The notes: a model not told the origin generated them from the letters alone. A stretch of DNA of 64,000 nt from JANQPX01 sp039197065 (GCA_039197065.1 JBCCUL010000004.1:1-64000); one strand, 5' to 3'. Counted from the stretch's first letter, positions 26,357 to 35,586 are shown. Program-made: numbers and translations.

Positions 26357-26452
26357 CTAGAGCCTTCTCCGATCAAGTGGAACCACTTGATCGATCAAGA
26401 AATGCGGCGAAACAAAGAGATAGCGCGTGTCTCCCGATCGGGATCCGCTCTA
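26357..26452. repeat. RIME-like intergenic mosaic element, copy 2
   Basis: About 96 bp from CTAGAGCC to GCTCTA. It shares CCGATCAAGTGGAACCACTT and AATGCGGCGAAACAAAGAGA with copy 1; the right palindrome has diverged. It is preceded by GATGTGGCCACGCTG, whose complement resembles the segment flanking copy 1. Confidence 0.7.
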
Positions 26453-26535
26453 AGTGGAAGCACAGGCAGGCAGGACATTGTTCGAGTTCAGCAGACTGGC
26501 CGACTGCATTTTAGTCGATCATGCCGGAAACCGGC

Positions 26536-27675
26536 CTAGCGTTTCAGCATCGGCTCCAGCACCGAGAACAGGCGGTCGACGTCGCGCTCATTGTTGTAGA
26601 GATGCGGCGTGACGCGCAGGCTGTCGCCACGCAGACTGACATAGACCTGATTGTCGGCAAGACGCTCCTGCAGGCCGTCGGGCAGGCCATCCGGAAAGCG
26701 CACACCCAGAAAATGGCCGGCGCGCCGGTTCGCCGCCATCGGAGCGAGACCGATGTTTCTGGCGCGTTCGGCGATGGCGGCTGTCTTGTCGGCAAGCGTC
26801 TCGGCAATCGCCGGCACCGTCCAGTCCAGGAGCAGCTCGAGAGCGGCGATGATCTGCGGCATCAGCGCGAAATTGGAGCGTTCGCCGACGTCGAAGCGGC
26901 GGGCCCCAGGTTGGTAATCGTCCCGATAATCGATGAGCCTTGCGAAGTTCTCGGACCCAGCGCGGGTGATCCAGTTCTGTTCGAGCGGCTGACCCGTCTG
27001 GTGGTGCGGCGCCACGTAAAGAAAGCCGAGGCTGTAGGGGCCCATCATCCATTTGTAGCCGCCGGCGACCATGAAATCGGGTTGGACCTTGGCGATGTCG
27101 AAGGGAAGTGCTCCGATTGACTGGGTGATGTCGAGCACCAGGGCGCTGCCGACGGCGCGGCATCGTTCGCCGATCGCCTCCAGATCGACGATGCCGCCGT
27201 CGGTCCAGTGGCAATGGGGGAGAGCGGTGACGGCGACGCGGTCGTCCAGTCGCTCGAGGATGGCCCGCGTCCAGTCGCCATCGCTCGGGCGATCGACGGT
27301 TAGCATGTCGGCGCCGCTCGATTTGGCGAGCTCGCGCCAGGTGTACACGTTCGACGGAAACTGCTCGGCCAGAACCAGCATGGCGTCGCCGGCTTGCACC
27401 TCAAGATTCTGCGCGGCGGCCGCAAGGCCGTAGCTGACCGCTGGAACGATGGCGATATCGTCAGCCCTGGCATTGACGAGGCGGGCGAAAAGGGCGCGCG
27501 CCCGCTCGCTCTCCGTAAAGAAATCCTCAGGCTTCACCGTCCAGGGAGACACCTTCCGCTGGATCGCTTTCACGCCGGCTTCGGCCACCGAGCGGGCAAG
27601 CGGCGACATATAGGCGCAGTTGAAGTAGGCGATATCGTCAGGGATGTCGAAAAGATGGCGCTGACTGGGGATCAT
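26536..27675 (-). CDS. Class V aminotransferase-fold PLP enzyme
   Basis: A 379-residue pyridoxal-phosphate enzyme of the aminotransferase class V fold (cysteine desulfurase, kynureninase and relatives). The PLP lysine lies in VAGGYKWMMGPYSLGF near residue 210, preceded by SALVLDITQSIGALPFD with the PLP-contacting aspartate. The start CAYMSPLARSVAEAG and the ending SLRGDSLRVTPHLYNN match small, uncharacterised members. No cysteine-bearing active loop typical of desulfurases was seen, so the reaction is left open. ATG at 27675 is used; the frame is open to a TTG at 27708. Convergent with the flavoprotein. Confidence 0.85.
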   Translation of the reverse strand: MIPSQRHLFDIPDDIAYFNCAYMSPLARSVAEAGVKAIQRKVSPWTVKPEDFFTESERARALFARLVNARADDIAIVPAVSYGLAAAAQNLEVQAGDAMLVLAEQFPSNVYTWRELAKSSGADMLTVDRPSDGDWTRAILERLDDRVAVTALPHCHWTDGGIVDLEAIGERCRAVGSALVLDITQSIGALPFDIAKVQPDFMVAGGYKWMMGPYSLGFLYVAPHHQTGQPLEQNWITRAGSENFARLIDYRDDYQPGARRFDVGERSNFALMPQIIAALELLLDWTVPAIAETLADKTAAIAERARNIGLAPMAANRRAGHFLGVRFPDGLPDGLQERLADNQVYVSLRGDSLRVTPHLYNNERDVDRLFSVLEPMLKR

Positions 27676-27834
27676 GGTGTCGAAGGCTCCAGACTGGCTG
27701 GATCGCAAGCCGTGGCGAAGGGGCTGGACCCGGCCTCAAAATTCGCCGACACCCTGTATCATCTTCCGCATCTATGGTCACCCATGGCGGAATCGCATCC
27801 CGCCTCGCCCATCCGCTGAACAAGTGAGCTTTCC

Positions 27835-28440
27835 ATGTCCGAAAACCCCGTCATCATTTTTGATCTCGGCGCTGTTCTGATCGACTGGAACCCTCGTCAT
27901 CTCTATCGAAAGCTGTTCGACGACGAGGTCGAGATGGAGCGATTTCTTCAGGAGGTCTGCACGCCTGCCTGGAATGCCGAGCAGGACCGGGGCAGAACAT
28001 GGAACGAAGCAATTAACATGCTCGTCGCCGAGCATCCCGACAAGATCGACCTCATCAAGGCCTATCGCGACCGCTGGGAGGAGATGCTGAAAGGGCCGAT
28101 CCTGGGAACCGTCGATATTCTGGAACGTTTGGACGGCGAGGGCCATGAGCTGCATGCGCTCACCAACTGGTCTGCGGAGACCTTCCCGACTGCCCGCGAG
28201 CGCTATGGCTTTCTGGAACGATTTCGCACCATCCTGGTGTCAGGCGATGAAAATCTGATAAAGCCGGATCCAGCGATTTTCCAGCTGATGCTCGATCGCA
28301 TCGGCCATCCCGCCGAACGGTGCCTGTTCATCGACGACAGTGCGAAGAACATCAAAGCCGCAGCAAATCTGGGCTTCGACGCCATCCACTTTTCAAAGCC
28401 GGAACAGCTTCGGGATGATCTTGCCAAACGTGGGCTTTGA
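27835..28440 (+). CDS. HAD-family phosphatase, YihX-like
   Basis: A 201-residue haloacid dehalogenase-superfamily hydrolase. Motif I is IIFDLGAVLIDWNP, with the nucleophilic aspartate at residue 10; the usual second aspartate position holds Gly, as in YihX-type sugar phosphatases. Motif II is ALTNWS, the motif III lysine is in GDENLIKPDPAIF, and motif IV is CLFIDDSAKNIKAA. The helical cap of subclass IA lies between motifs I and II. Cytoplasmic; a phosphorylated sugar is a plausible but unproven substrate. Divergent from the PLP enzyme, with a ~160-base spacer. Confidence 0.9.
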   Translation: MSENPVIIFDLGAVLIDWNPRHLYRKLFDDEVEMERFLQEVCTPAWNAEQDRGRTWNEAINMLVAEHPDKIDLIKAYRDRWEEMLKGPILGTVDILERLDGEGHELHALTNWSAETFPTARERYGFLERFRTILVSGDENLIKPDPAIFQLMLDRIGHPAERCLFIDDSAKNIKAAANLGFDAIHFSKPEQLRDDLAKRGL

Positions 28441-28504
28441 CATCGCCGGATCGGCATTTTCCGTCAATAAATGCGATCCGGCAGAACCGCTGCGCGTTCG
28501 ACGG

Positions 28505-28675
28505 TTATTCCTCGATCACCAGGCCGTTCGAAACGGTTTCAAAGGTTCCGGCCAGATTCGTGCCGAGTGTCTGCAGCACCGTGAGGATCGCGACTGAGAT
28601 CAGAGCGGCGATCAGGCCATATTCGACGGCGGTGGCGCCTTCTTCGTTTTCAATCAAAGCCTTGATGCGTGACAT
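28505..28675 (-). CDS. Flp family type IVb pilin
   Basis: A 56-residue prepilin: a short charged leader, then EEGATAVEYGLIAALISVAI, the G/A-x4-E-Y processing and helix motif of Flp/Tad pilins, followed by a hydrophobic helix and a small C-terminus. A prepilin peptidase would cut before ATAVEYG. The ATG at 28675 has AAGGA 8 bases upstream, so the longer frame to 28720 is not used. No tad/cpa secretion genes adjoin it; it is an orphan pilin here. A CtrA-like box lies about 60-70 bases upstream. Confidence 0.9.
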   Translation of the reverse strand: MSRIKALIENEEGATAVEYGLIAALISVAILTVLQTLGTNLAGTFETVSNGLVIEE

Positions 28676-28732
28676 ATCTCGCTTCCTTCCGTTGAAGTTC
28701 GTCTGCTCTGAAACGATCATCGCGGCTTTTCC

Positions 28733-28747
28733 TTAAGAACTTGCTAA
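28733..28747 (-). promoter_or_regulatory. CtrA-like box upstream of the Flp pilin
   Basis: On the minus strand it reads TTAG-CAAGTTC-TTAA, one mismatch from TTAA-N7-TTAA. In Caulobacter, CtrA activates the Flp pilin gene pilA, so the position is sensible. Assigned by eye. Confidence 0.4.
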
Positions 28748-28907
28748 AAACGCAGAAAATTTTTGCTATTTTTTGCCGAAATTGGGCGGTCTTTGATTTG
28801 CGCTGTACCCAACTGCGTCATTGGCGATGCCGTAATGTGTCTGCATTGCTTAATCCAACCCGCGCTCTACTTCGAATAGGACGATCTCGCTGAGGAGGGC
28901 ATCTTTG

Positions 28908-29372
28908 ATGCGCAAAGCATTCCGTCGCTATGTTCTGTCGTTCTGGCTCGCTCTGACACTGGGCGCTGCGGCGACCTTCGGCAGCTCGGCTGCATGGGCG
29001 GATGCCGTCGATAATCTTAGCGATGCGGACCGGACGGCGATTCGCCAGACGATTACCGGTCAGATCGAAGCCTTCAAAGCCGACGACGCCGATCTCGCCT
29101 TCAGCTTCGCGACCCCGATGATCCAAAGTCGGTTCGGCAACGCGTCACGCTTCGTCGCCATGGTGAAGCGGGGCTATTTGCCGGTCTATCGCCCGCGTCA
29201 GTTCGAGTTCACCGATCTTCTGGACGTGCGCGGCAAGCCCACGCAGCAGCTGATCGTGGTCGGGCCCGACGATGACGTGTTCAGCGCCTATTATCTCATG
29301 GAACAGCAGACGGACGGCAGCTGGCGCATCAGCGGCTGCATCCTCCGCCCCCTAGGCGACCGCTCTATCTGA
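28908..29372 (+). CDS. DUF4864 domain protein, exported
   Basis: A 154-residue exported protein. Residues 1-~31 are a signal peptide (MRKAFRRYVLSFWLALTLGA … AWA). The mature domain (DRTAIRQTITGQIEAFKADD, AFSFATPMIQSRFG, FVAMVKRGYLPVYRPR, a final SWRISGCILRP) is the NTF2-like DUF4864 fold common in alphaproteobacteria. The ATG at 28908 follows GAGGAGGG by 7 bases. Function unknown. It converges with the glycosyltransferase gene through a bipartite hairpin. Confidence 0.88.
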   Translation: MRKAFRRYVLSFWLALTLGAAATFGSSAAWADAVDNLSDADRTAIRQTITGQIEAFKADDADLAFSFATPMIQSRFGNASRFVAMVKRGYLPVYRPRQFEFTDLLDVRGKPTQQLIVVGPDDDVFSAYYLMEQQTDGSWRISGCILRPLGDRSI

Positions 29373-29396
29373 CCCCTGCCAGGGTCGGGGTGACTT

Positions 29397-29438
29397 GCCT
29401 GAACTCTTTGATCGACCGTCTGGTCGATGGGTTCAGGC
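29397..29438. terminator. Bipartite hairpin shared by convergent genes
   Basis: Outer arms GCCTGAAC (29397-29404) and GTTCAGGC (29431-29438), inner arms ATCGACC (29411-29417) and GGTCGAT (29422-29428), all perfect. It lies between the DUF4864 stop and the glycosyltransferase stop, overlapping the latter. Likely a two-way terminator, although a T-run is weak. Confidence 0.5.
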
Positions 29439-30701
29439 GGCCTTTGACGGGGCGTCCTCGATCTCATCACGCAGGCGGGCGGCCAGGGTGTCGAGGCCAG
29501 GGTCCATCGAAAACCGCTCCAGCACGATTCTTCGCGCGGTTCGGCCCATTTTGAGGCGGCGCTTCGGGTCGCGGATCAGGGCTTCGAGCGCGGCTGCGAG
29601 GGCAGCCGGGTCGTCAGGGGAGACCAGGAGGCCGTTTTCGCCATCGGTGATCAGTTCAGGCACCGCGGACACCGCGGTCGTCACCGCCGCCAGTTCCTGG
29701 GAACCAGCCTCCATCAGCACGTTTGGCAGACCGTCCCGATCGCCGTCGGCGGCGATACGGCTCGCCATCACGAACAGATCCGCGTCGCGATAGGCGGCGA
29801 TCACCTCGGCCTGGGCCTTGGCGCCTTGCCAGGTGATCCGATCGGCGAGACCGAGCTCGGAGGCTTTCGCCTTGATCCGATCCTTCTCGGCGCCGCTCCC
29901 GATATGGACGTAACGCCAGTTGAGATCGGCCGGCAGGCGCTTCAGCGCGTCCAAAAGCGTATCCACGCCCTTCTTCGCCACAATCCTCGCCACACCGAGA
30001 AGCTGTACGGGCTCGCCGCTCGAACTGCCGTCCGGGCCCAGAGTGCGTCCCGGCGCCGGGAAACGCCCTGCGTCCAGACCGTGATAAGTCAGAAACACAT
30101 CCGCGCCAGGCGTGAGCCCGGACAGGTGCTGCTGGTTAGTGCGGGTGCAGGTGGTGAGCCAGCGGCAGTCCTCGAGCTTTTCCTTCAGCTCCCAGTCAGG
30201 CGAGGTCCAGATGTCCTTGGCGTGGGCCGAGACGCAGAATGGCAGGTCGTTCAGGATCGCGGCATAACGGGTGACGGATGCCGGCGTATGCAGATAGTGA
30301 ACGTAAAGCAAGCGGATGCTATCCGGCATCTCGGCGGCGAAGACTAGGGCCTGGCCGAAGCGCCTGACGCGGTTGGCCGTCATGTCCCGTCGAAGGTCTT
30401 TCAGCCAGAGCGCCCTAAGCTTGCGGTAGCCGGGTTTCCTGCGCATGCGCCACCAGGCGCGAAGGACGCGCAACGGCTCCTGATAGAGATATTCCGGCAG
30501 ATAGCGGACCGCCGCGCCGATCTGCTCGTGGATCGGGTGGACCGATGGATCATAGGGATGGCGGAGCGAGACGATCTCGATGGCGATGCCGCGCTGTTCG
30601 AGACCGAGGATCTCCTGGGCGATGAAGGTCTCGGAAAGCCTCGGATAGCCCTTCAGCACCAGGGCGATTTCGGGCGAAGCGGGAGGCGTCGGGGACTGCA
30701 T
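29433..30701 (-). CDS. Glycosyltransferase family 4 protein
   Basis: A 422-residue GT-B fold glycosyltransferase. The N-terminal domain starts with LVLKGYPRLSETFIAQEI, and the GT4 donor-binding domain has LLGVARIVAKKGVDTLLDAL near residue 235, VHIGSGAEKDRI, and the DGLPNVLMEAGSQELAAVTT region with the conserved acidic residues of the E-x7-E motif. It transfers a sugar from a nucleotide donor to a membrane or polysaccharide acceptor, in the cytoplasm. It lies 14 bases after the glycosyltransferase at 30716-31933, so the two are an operon. The sugar and acceptor are not known. Confidence 0.92.
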   Translation of the reverse strand: MQSPTPPASPEIALVLKGYPRLSETFIAQEILGLEQRGIAIEIVSLRHPYDPSVHPIHEQIGAAVRYLPEYLYQEPLRVLRAWWRMRRKPGYRKLRALWLKDLRRDMTANRVRRFGQALVFAAEMPDSIRLLYVHYLHTPASVTRYAAILNDLPFCVSAHAKDIWTSPDWELKEKLEDCRWLTTCTRTNQQHLSGLTPGADVFLTYHGLDAGRFPAPGRTLGPDGSSSGEPVQLLGVARIVAKKGVDTLLDALKRLPADLNWRYVHIGSGAEKDRIKAKASELGLADRITWQGAKAQAEVIAAYRDADLFVMASRIAADGDRDGLPNVLMEAGSQELAAVTTAVSAVPELITDGENGLLVSPDDPAALAAALEALIRDPKRRLKMGRTARRIVLERFSMDPGLDTLAARLRDEIEDAPSKAA

Positions 30702-30715
30702 GGGATCGGCGCCGT

Positions 30716-31933
30716 TCAGGCGGTCCGCTTGAGCGACGCGTCGGCGGCGCTCCGGGTGCGCACCGGCAGCCAGGGGCGCACCAGCTTTGCGATCTTGTCG
30801 AGCCCGCCGAGAAAGCTTGCCATGTCGATGTCCTGGCTCGGCTGCCAGTCAGGCAGGGCCGAAAGTTCGGCGGCCATGACCTTCGGGTCGCGTTTGCCGT
30901 CATCCGCCAGCATGCGCACCATGCCGAGCGCCTTGGCGCTGCGGGCGCGCAGGAGCTGCTCCCGTCTCGGGCGGGTGCGCGGCACGATGAGCGCCGGCTT
31001 GCCGAAGGAGAGGATCTCGCAGAACGTGTTGTAGCCGCCCATGGCCACCACGCCGATCGCGCGTTCCAACAGACGCTCGAAGCGGGCTTCGAAGGTGATC
31101 GCGTGGACTTTCTTGAGATTGGCGGCGCGTTCCTGAAACGCGAGACGGCGGTCCTGGTTCATGAAGGGGCCGAAGACCAGAAGGGCCGGATGCGGCAGAT
31201 CGGGATCGCTTTCATAGGCGCTGAGCACCCAGTCGATCAGCCGGTCGCCATCGCCGCCGCCGCCGGTGGTGACCAGGAGATAGGGCTCGCTCGGCAGTTC
31301 GCTCTCGGCGGCATCGGGCGGCGCCTGCGGCAACTGACGGCGCAGATAGCCGGTAAACGTCATCTTCTCGGCCAGATGCTGCATATCCGGGAGTTCGCTC
31401 AACGGATCGAAGATCTCCGGGAGACCATAGATCCAGATATCGTCATAAAGCTCGTTCAGCGCGGGATAGACGTTCTTACGCCGCCACTCCTCGCGCAGAA
31501 GTGCTGGATCGTCCATCACATCGCGCAGACCGAGCACCAGGCGTGTGCCGCGATCTTTGAGCATTTCCAGTGTGCCCTCGACCTCGCCGCGCAGGCCGAG
31601 CGGTTCCTTGTCCACGAGGAACAGATGCGGGTCGAAGATCTCGGCCGTGTGCTGGATGATCGAGCTTCGCATCGCCAGCGTCTGCTCGATGTCGAGATGC
31701 AGGCTGAGCGGTGTGTAATTGCCGTTTCTGAGCTTGATGACACCCGGGATGCGCACGAAGTCGACGCGCGCCTTGAAATCGAAGCTGCCGATGATCGGCG
31801 AGCCCGACAGGATCAGGATCGACAGCTGACGATAACGCTCCACGAGATGATGGGCGATCACCCGACAGCGACGCAGATGGCCGAGGCCGAAGGTGTCGTG
31901 GCTGTAGATAAGGAGACGGGCAGCGGAACTCAT
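30716..31933 (-). CDS. MurG-like glycosyltransferase (COG4671 type)
   Basis: A 405-residue GT-B protein. It opens with ARLLIYSHDTFGLGHLRRC, a UDP-sugar-binding style N-terminus, and its C-terminal domain has LVTTGGGGDGDRL near residue 220, VVAMGGYNTFCEILSFGKPA and LIVPRTRPRREQLLRA, which resemble MurG-type donor binding. The ATG at 31933 was chosen over a TTG at 31945; neither has a clear ribosome site. First gene of a two-gene operon with the GT4 enzyme. Probably makes a cell-surface glycoconjugate. An unusual stretch of acidic residues near the middle (DIWIYGLPEIFDP) is family-like. Confidence 0.85.
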   Translation of the reverse strand: MSSAARLLIYSHDTFGLGHLRRCRVIAHHLVERYRQLSILILSGSPIIGSFDFKARVDFVRIPGVIKLRNGNYTPLSLHLDIEQTLAMRSSIIQHTAEIFDPHLFLVDKEPLGLRGEVEGTLEMLKDRGTRLVLGLRDVMDDPALLREEWRRKNVYPALNELYDDIWIYGLPEIFDPLSELPDMQHLAEKMTFTGYLRRQLPQAPPDAAESELPSEPYLLVTTGGGGDGDRLIDWVLSAYESDPDLPHPALLVFGPFMNQDRRLAFQERAANLKKVHAITFEARFERLLERAIGVVAMGGYNTFCEILSFGKPALIVPRTRPRREQLLRARSAKALGMVRMLADDGKRDPKVMAAELSALPDWQPSQDIDMASFLGGLDKIAKLVRPWLPVRTRSAADASLKRTA

Positions 31934-32060
31934 GAACGCGGGCAATTGGCGATTGTTGTCGTTGGCGAGAGACTGGCAATGAAATGTGGCACAGACAAGG
32001 CGAATTCACAGGCCGTCAGAAGAAGTGATCGAGGGTTTATCGATTTAAAGTTGAATTAAG

Positions 32061-32783
32061 TCACGAAACATTTTCGCTTGGCGGCATTGTTTGCGCGCGG
32101 GACGGGTCTTCCGCCTTGGATTCCGGTCGGTCATGATCATCCTCATGTCCCCGATGCGAGGTTTGCGCAGCCTTCATCTCCAGATCGAAGCGGCGGCGCT
32201 GTTTCAAGGCCCAGACCGCCTCTTCCAGGCGGCGAACATCCGGCACGCCGAAAAAGCCGATCGCCCGCTCGCCGACACGGCGCTTACCCTTGGGGTCGTG
32301 GTGATGGGCGAGCTTTCGGTGCTCTTCCCGCCGGAAGATCAAGTCGCCGCTTCCATCTTTGCGTTCCTGCCGCTCGACCACATCGATATCTTCAGGGCCG
32401 TAGCTGGTGACCCGGCGTCTCGGCCAAGTCTGGATGATCAGGAGCCGCTGATCGGAGATCGCATAGATGGTGTATCGCGTGACGAGCGGCCACCACCAGG
32501 GGAGGACGGCAAGGGCCAGCGCTGCGAGGAGGAAGGGCAGGCCCATGATCAGCAGCCAGGTTGACGTGACGGCCGCTTTAACAAGCCAGGCCAATGTCAA
32601 AAGAAGGAAGAGCCAGCCCAATATGCTGATCGGAAAGACCCGACGCCGGGCGCTCGATGGCAGTGACGTTTCCGCCCAGATCAGCCGTTCGCCTTCGACC
32701 AGTTGCGATCTTGCCAGGACAAGCGGCGATGGCGGCTCGCCTTCGCCGGGCGCTTTCGCCTCCATCTCCTCATCGTTCGGCAT
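32061..32783 (-). CDS. Membrane protein with bacterial PH-like domain
   Basis: A 240-residue inner-membrane protein. After a polar N-terminus come two hydrophobic segments (VFPISILGWLFLLLTLAWLV and a second that ends LALAVLPWWW), then a domain with YTIYAISDQRLLIIQTWPRR, the pattern of bacterial PH (bPH2) domains, and RRVGERAIGFFGVPDV. The C-terminus is charged and rich in His, Asp, Glu and Lys (HRGHEDDHDRPESKAED). The ATG at 32783 has GGAGG 4-5 bases upstream; the frame is open further but not family-like. It lies between the glycosyltransferases and the divergent ABC transporter. Function unknown. Confidence 0.75.
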   Translation of the reverse strand: MPNDEEMEAKAPGEGEPPSPLVLARSQLVEGERLIWAETSLPSSARRRVFPISILGWLFLLLTLAWLVKAAVTSTWLLIMGLPFLLAALALAVLPWWWPLVTRYTIYAISDQRLLIIQTWPRRRVTSYGPEDIDVVERQERKDGSGDLIFRREEHRKLAHHHDPKGKRRVGERAIGFFGVPDVRRLEEAVWALKQRRRFDLEMKAAQTSHRGHEDDHDRPESKAEDPSRAQTMPPSENVS

Positions 32784-32937
32784 GCATCCTCCGCGCGAGC
32801 GTTCATCACGCTTAGGAACGCTCTTCATCCAACATATAGTGCAAATCGTCGTCCAATTGCGGTAAACCTGCAGGAAGCATGACTTCGATGCGACGGCCAC
32901 AGCGCCTTGTGGCCTGCCGCATCCTTTGGAACGGGCG

Positions 32938-35586
32938 ATGGATCAAACGATTTTCGGCTACATCTTGCGCCACAGCAAAATGGCGCAGCTGGCGATCCTG
33001 GCGCTGACCATAGCGTCCTTCCCCTTCCTCTATTTCAGCCTCGATCTTCCGAAGATCATCATCAACGACGCGATGAGCAACAGCGAGGGAGGGACGCTCC
33101 CGCTCATCGGGCAACTTGATCAGGTCAGCTATCTCTTCGCACTCTGCGGCATCTTTCTTGTGCTGGTCCTGATCAATGGCGGCTTCAAATACGTCATCAA
33201 CGTCTACAAGGGCGTGGTTGGCGAACGCATGCTCAGGCGTCTTCGCTACGAGCTCTATTCGCGCATCATGCGCTTTCCGCTCCCCCATTTTCGCCGCGTC
33301 TCCCAGGGCGAGCTGGTGCAGATGATCACGGCCGAAGTGGAGCCGCTCGGCGGCTTCATCGCGCAAGCCTACGCGCTGCCGGCATTCCAGGGCGGCACCT
33401 TGCTCACCATCCTGTTCTTCATGTTCGCGCAGGACTGGGTGCTCGGGCTGGCGGCGATCGTGCTCTATCCGCTGCAGATCTGGATCATTCCCAAGCTGCA
33501 GCGTCAGGTGAACCTCCTGGGCAAGGCGCGCGTGCGCCAGGTTCGAAAGCTCGCCGAGCGCATCGGCGAGACCACGCAAGGCGTGCGCGACATTCGCGCC
33601 AATGACGCCACGCAATATGAGCGCGCCCGCTTCGGCAAAGAGCTGGGCGTCGTTTTCGATATCCGCTTCGCGATCTACAAGAAAAAATTCTTCATCAAGT
33701 TCCTGAACAATTTCCTCGCCCAGCTGGCGCCGTTCTTCTTCTATTCGATCGGCGGCTATCTGGTGATCATGGGCGATCTTACGCTCGGCGCTCTGGTCGC
33801 CGTGATCGGCGCCCATGAAAAGCTCTATGCCCCCTGGAAGGAGCTGTTGAGCTACTACCAGCTGATGTCGGATGCGCGGATCAAATATGAGCAGGTGATC
33901 ATTCAGTTCGATCCGAACGGCGTGCGTGACGAGGCCCTGCAAACCGCCGACCCCGGCAATCCGCTTGTCGTCAATGCCGTGGAACTCAAGGCGATCAATC
34001 TTTCGACCTCGACGGACGACGGCGTGCCGACCCTCGATGGCGCCAGCTTCGGATTCGATCTGCCCAAGCGGGTCGCGATCGTCGGACCGACGGGAGCGGG
34101 CAAGGAGGATCTCTCCCTCATCCTCGCCAACCTCCTGGTTCCCGACGCCGGCCGCGTCCTGATCGGCGAGCAGGAGATCGGTAAGCTATCGGAATCGGTG
34201 ACCGGCCGTCAGATCACCTATGTCGGCTACCCGGCCCAGATCTTCTCGGGCACCATCGCCGACAATCTGCTGTTCGGCCTGAAGAACCGGCCGCTGCGCG
34301 ACGTAACGCTCGAAGGCGATGCCGCGGAAGCCCATGAACGCGAACTGCTGGAGGCGAAACGGGCGGGCCACGCCGAGTTGGATGCGGATGCTGATTGGAT
34401 CGACTTCAAGACCGTCGGCATTGAACCCGAGGACAGTCTGCTGCCGGCGGCGGAGGCGGCGCTTGCCAGGGTTCAGCTTGATCGAGACGTTTATCAGATG
34501 GGCCTGCGCGGCACCGTCGACCCGGATGAGCGTCCGGATGTCGCCGAGGCCATCTTGAAGGCGCGGTATGCCATGGGCGAGCGACTCGAAGATCCCAAGC
34601 TCGGCCGTCTGGTCGAAGTCTTCGATCCGGAGCGCTACAACACCAACGCCACGCTCGCGGAGAACCTGCTTTTCGGCGCACCGGTCGGCGACGAGTTGCA
34701 GATCGAACAGCTGGCGGCTCAAGACTATGTCCAGGAGGTGCTTAAACAGAACGGGCTCACCGACACGCTGGTGGATGTCGGCTTCCGCCTTGCCCAGACG
34801 ATGGTCGAACTGTTCCAGGATCTGCCGCCTGATCACGACTATTTCCGCCAGTTCAGCTTCATCAGCGCCGAGGATCTGCCGGACTACCGGACATTGATCA
34901 GCCGGGTCGACAGCGGCGGCCTCGGCAAGCTGAACGATACGGACAGGCAGCGGCTTCTAGCGCTGACCTTCAAGCTGATCCCGGCCCGCCATCGTCTCGA
35001 TCTGGTGGACGAGGAGCTGCAGGCGCGGATCCTCGAAGCGCGGCGGCACTTCAGGGAGCATCTGCCCGAGGAGCTCAGTGAAGCCGTCGTCTTCTTCGAT
35101 CCCGACAGCTACAACAGAGGCGCCAGCATTCAGGACAATATTCTGTTCGGCAAGGTGGCCTATGGTCAGGCCCAGGCCAGCGACCGCATCGGCGACCTGA
35201 TCGGTCAGGTGCTCAACGATCTCGAGCTTCGCGGCCAGGTTATCGAGGTCGGTCTGCAGGCCGAAGTCGGCGTCGGCGGATCACGGCTGTCGCTGGCGCT
35301 GCGTCAAAAGCTCGCCTTGGCGCGCGCCCTGCTGAAACGCCCGGATGTTCTGATCCTGCACGACGCCGTCAGCCCGCTCGACCCAAGCGAGCAGGTGGTT
35401 GTGCTTGACGCACTGCTCGAAGCCTTCGAAGGCCGAACGTTGATCTGGTCGCTCAATCGAAGTGACCTCGCCGCCCGATTCGATCACGTCCTGGTCATGC
35501 ACCAGGGTCGGATCGTCGAACAGGGCGCCTATGACGAGCTCAATCACGACGGCACCGCGCTGCACGCGATGGTCGCCGCTGAATAA
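32938..35586 (+). CDS. Atypical ABC exporter with expanded nucleotide-binding domain
   Basis: An 882-residue half-transporter. Residues 1-~320 are a six-helix exporter-type membrane domain (MLRRLRYELYSRIMRFPLPHF, then LLSYYQLMSDARIKYEQV). The nucleotide-binding part is highly unusual. Walker A (382-390) is GPTGAGKED, with Glu where Ser/Thr normally binds magnesium. The Q-loop/helical segment appears three times: AQIFSGTIADNLLFG (~427-447), FDPERYNTNATLAENLLFG (~562-580) and FDPDSYNRGASIQDNILFG (~720-739). The signature is VGGSRLSLALRQ (779) rather than LSGGQ, and Walker B is DVLILHDA with HD in place of DE. Walker A to signature spans ~390 residues instead of ~110. ATG 32938 is used; a TTG lies 12 bases upstream. 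Substrate unknown; a cyclic-nucleotide-binding gene follows 20 bases later. Confidence 0.88.
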   Translation: MDQTIFGYILRHSKMAQLAILALTIASFPFLYFSLDLPKIIINDAMSNSEGGTLPLIGQLDQVSYLFALCGIFLVLVLINGGFKYVINVYKGVVGERMLRRLRYELYSRIMRFPLPHFRRVSQGELVQMITAEVEPLGGFIAQAYALPAFQGGTLLTILFFMFAQDWVLGLAAIVLYPLQIWIIPKLQRQVNLLGKARVRQVRKLAERIGETTQGVRDIRANDATQYERARFGKELGVVFDIRFAIYKKKFFIKFLNNFLAQLAPFFFYSIGGYLVIMGDLTLGALVAVIGAHEKLYAPWKELLSYYQLMSDARIKYEQVIIQFDPNGVRDEALQTADPGNPLVVNAVELKAINLSTSTDDGVPTLDGASFGFDLPKRVAIVGPTGAGKEDLSLILANLLVPDAGRVLIGEQEIGKLSESVTGRQITYVGYPAQIFSGTIADNLLFGLKNRPLRDVTLEGDAAEAHERELLEAKRAGHAELDADADWIDFKTVGIEPEDSLLPAAEAALARVQLDRDVYQMGLRGTVDPDERPDVAEAILKARYAMGERLEDPKLGRLVEVFDPERYNTNATLAENLLFGAPVGDELQIEQLAAQDYVQEVLKQNGLTDTLVDVGFRLAQTMVELFQDLPPDHDYFRQFSFISAEDLPDYRTLISRVDSGGLGKLNDTDRQRLLALTFKLIPARHRLDLVDEELQARILEARRHFREHLPEELSEAVVFFDPDSYNRGASIQDNILFGKVAYGQAQASDRIGDLIGQVLNDLELRGQVIEVGLQAEVGVGGSRLSLALRQKLALARALLKRPDVLILHDAVSPLDPSEQVVVLDALLEAFEGRTLIWSLNRSDLAARFDHVLVMHQGRIVEQGAYDELNHDGTALHAMVAAE

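Larger units (their letters stand above)
26089..26535. other. Repeat-rich region between convergent genes
   Basis: No gene seen in 447 bases. It contains a decayed palindromic repeat (26171-26249), a RIME-like element (26357-26452) and two CtrA-like boxes (26126-26140 and 26273-26287). Confidence 0.6.
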
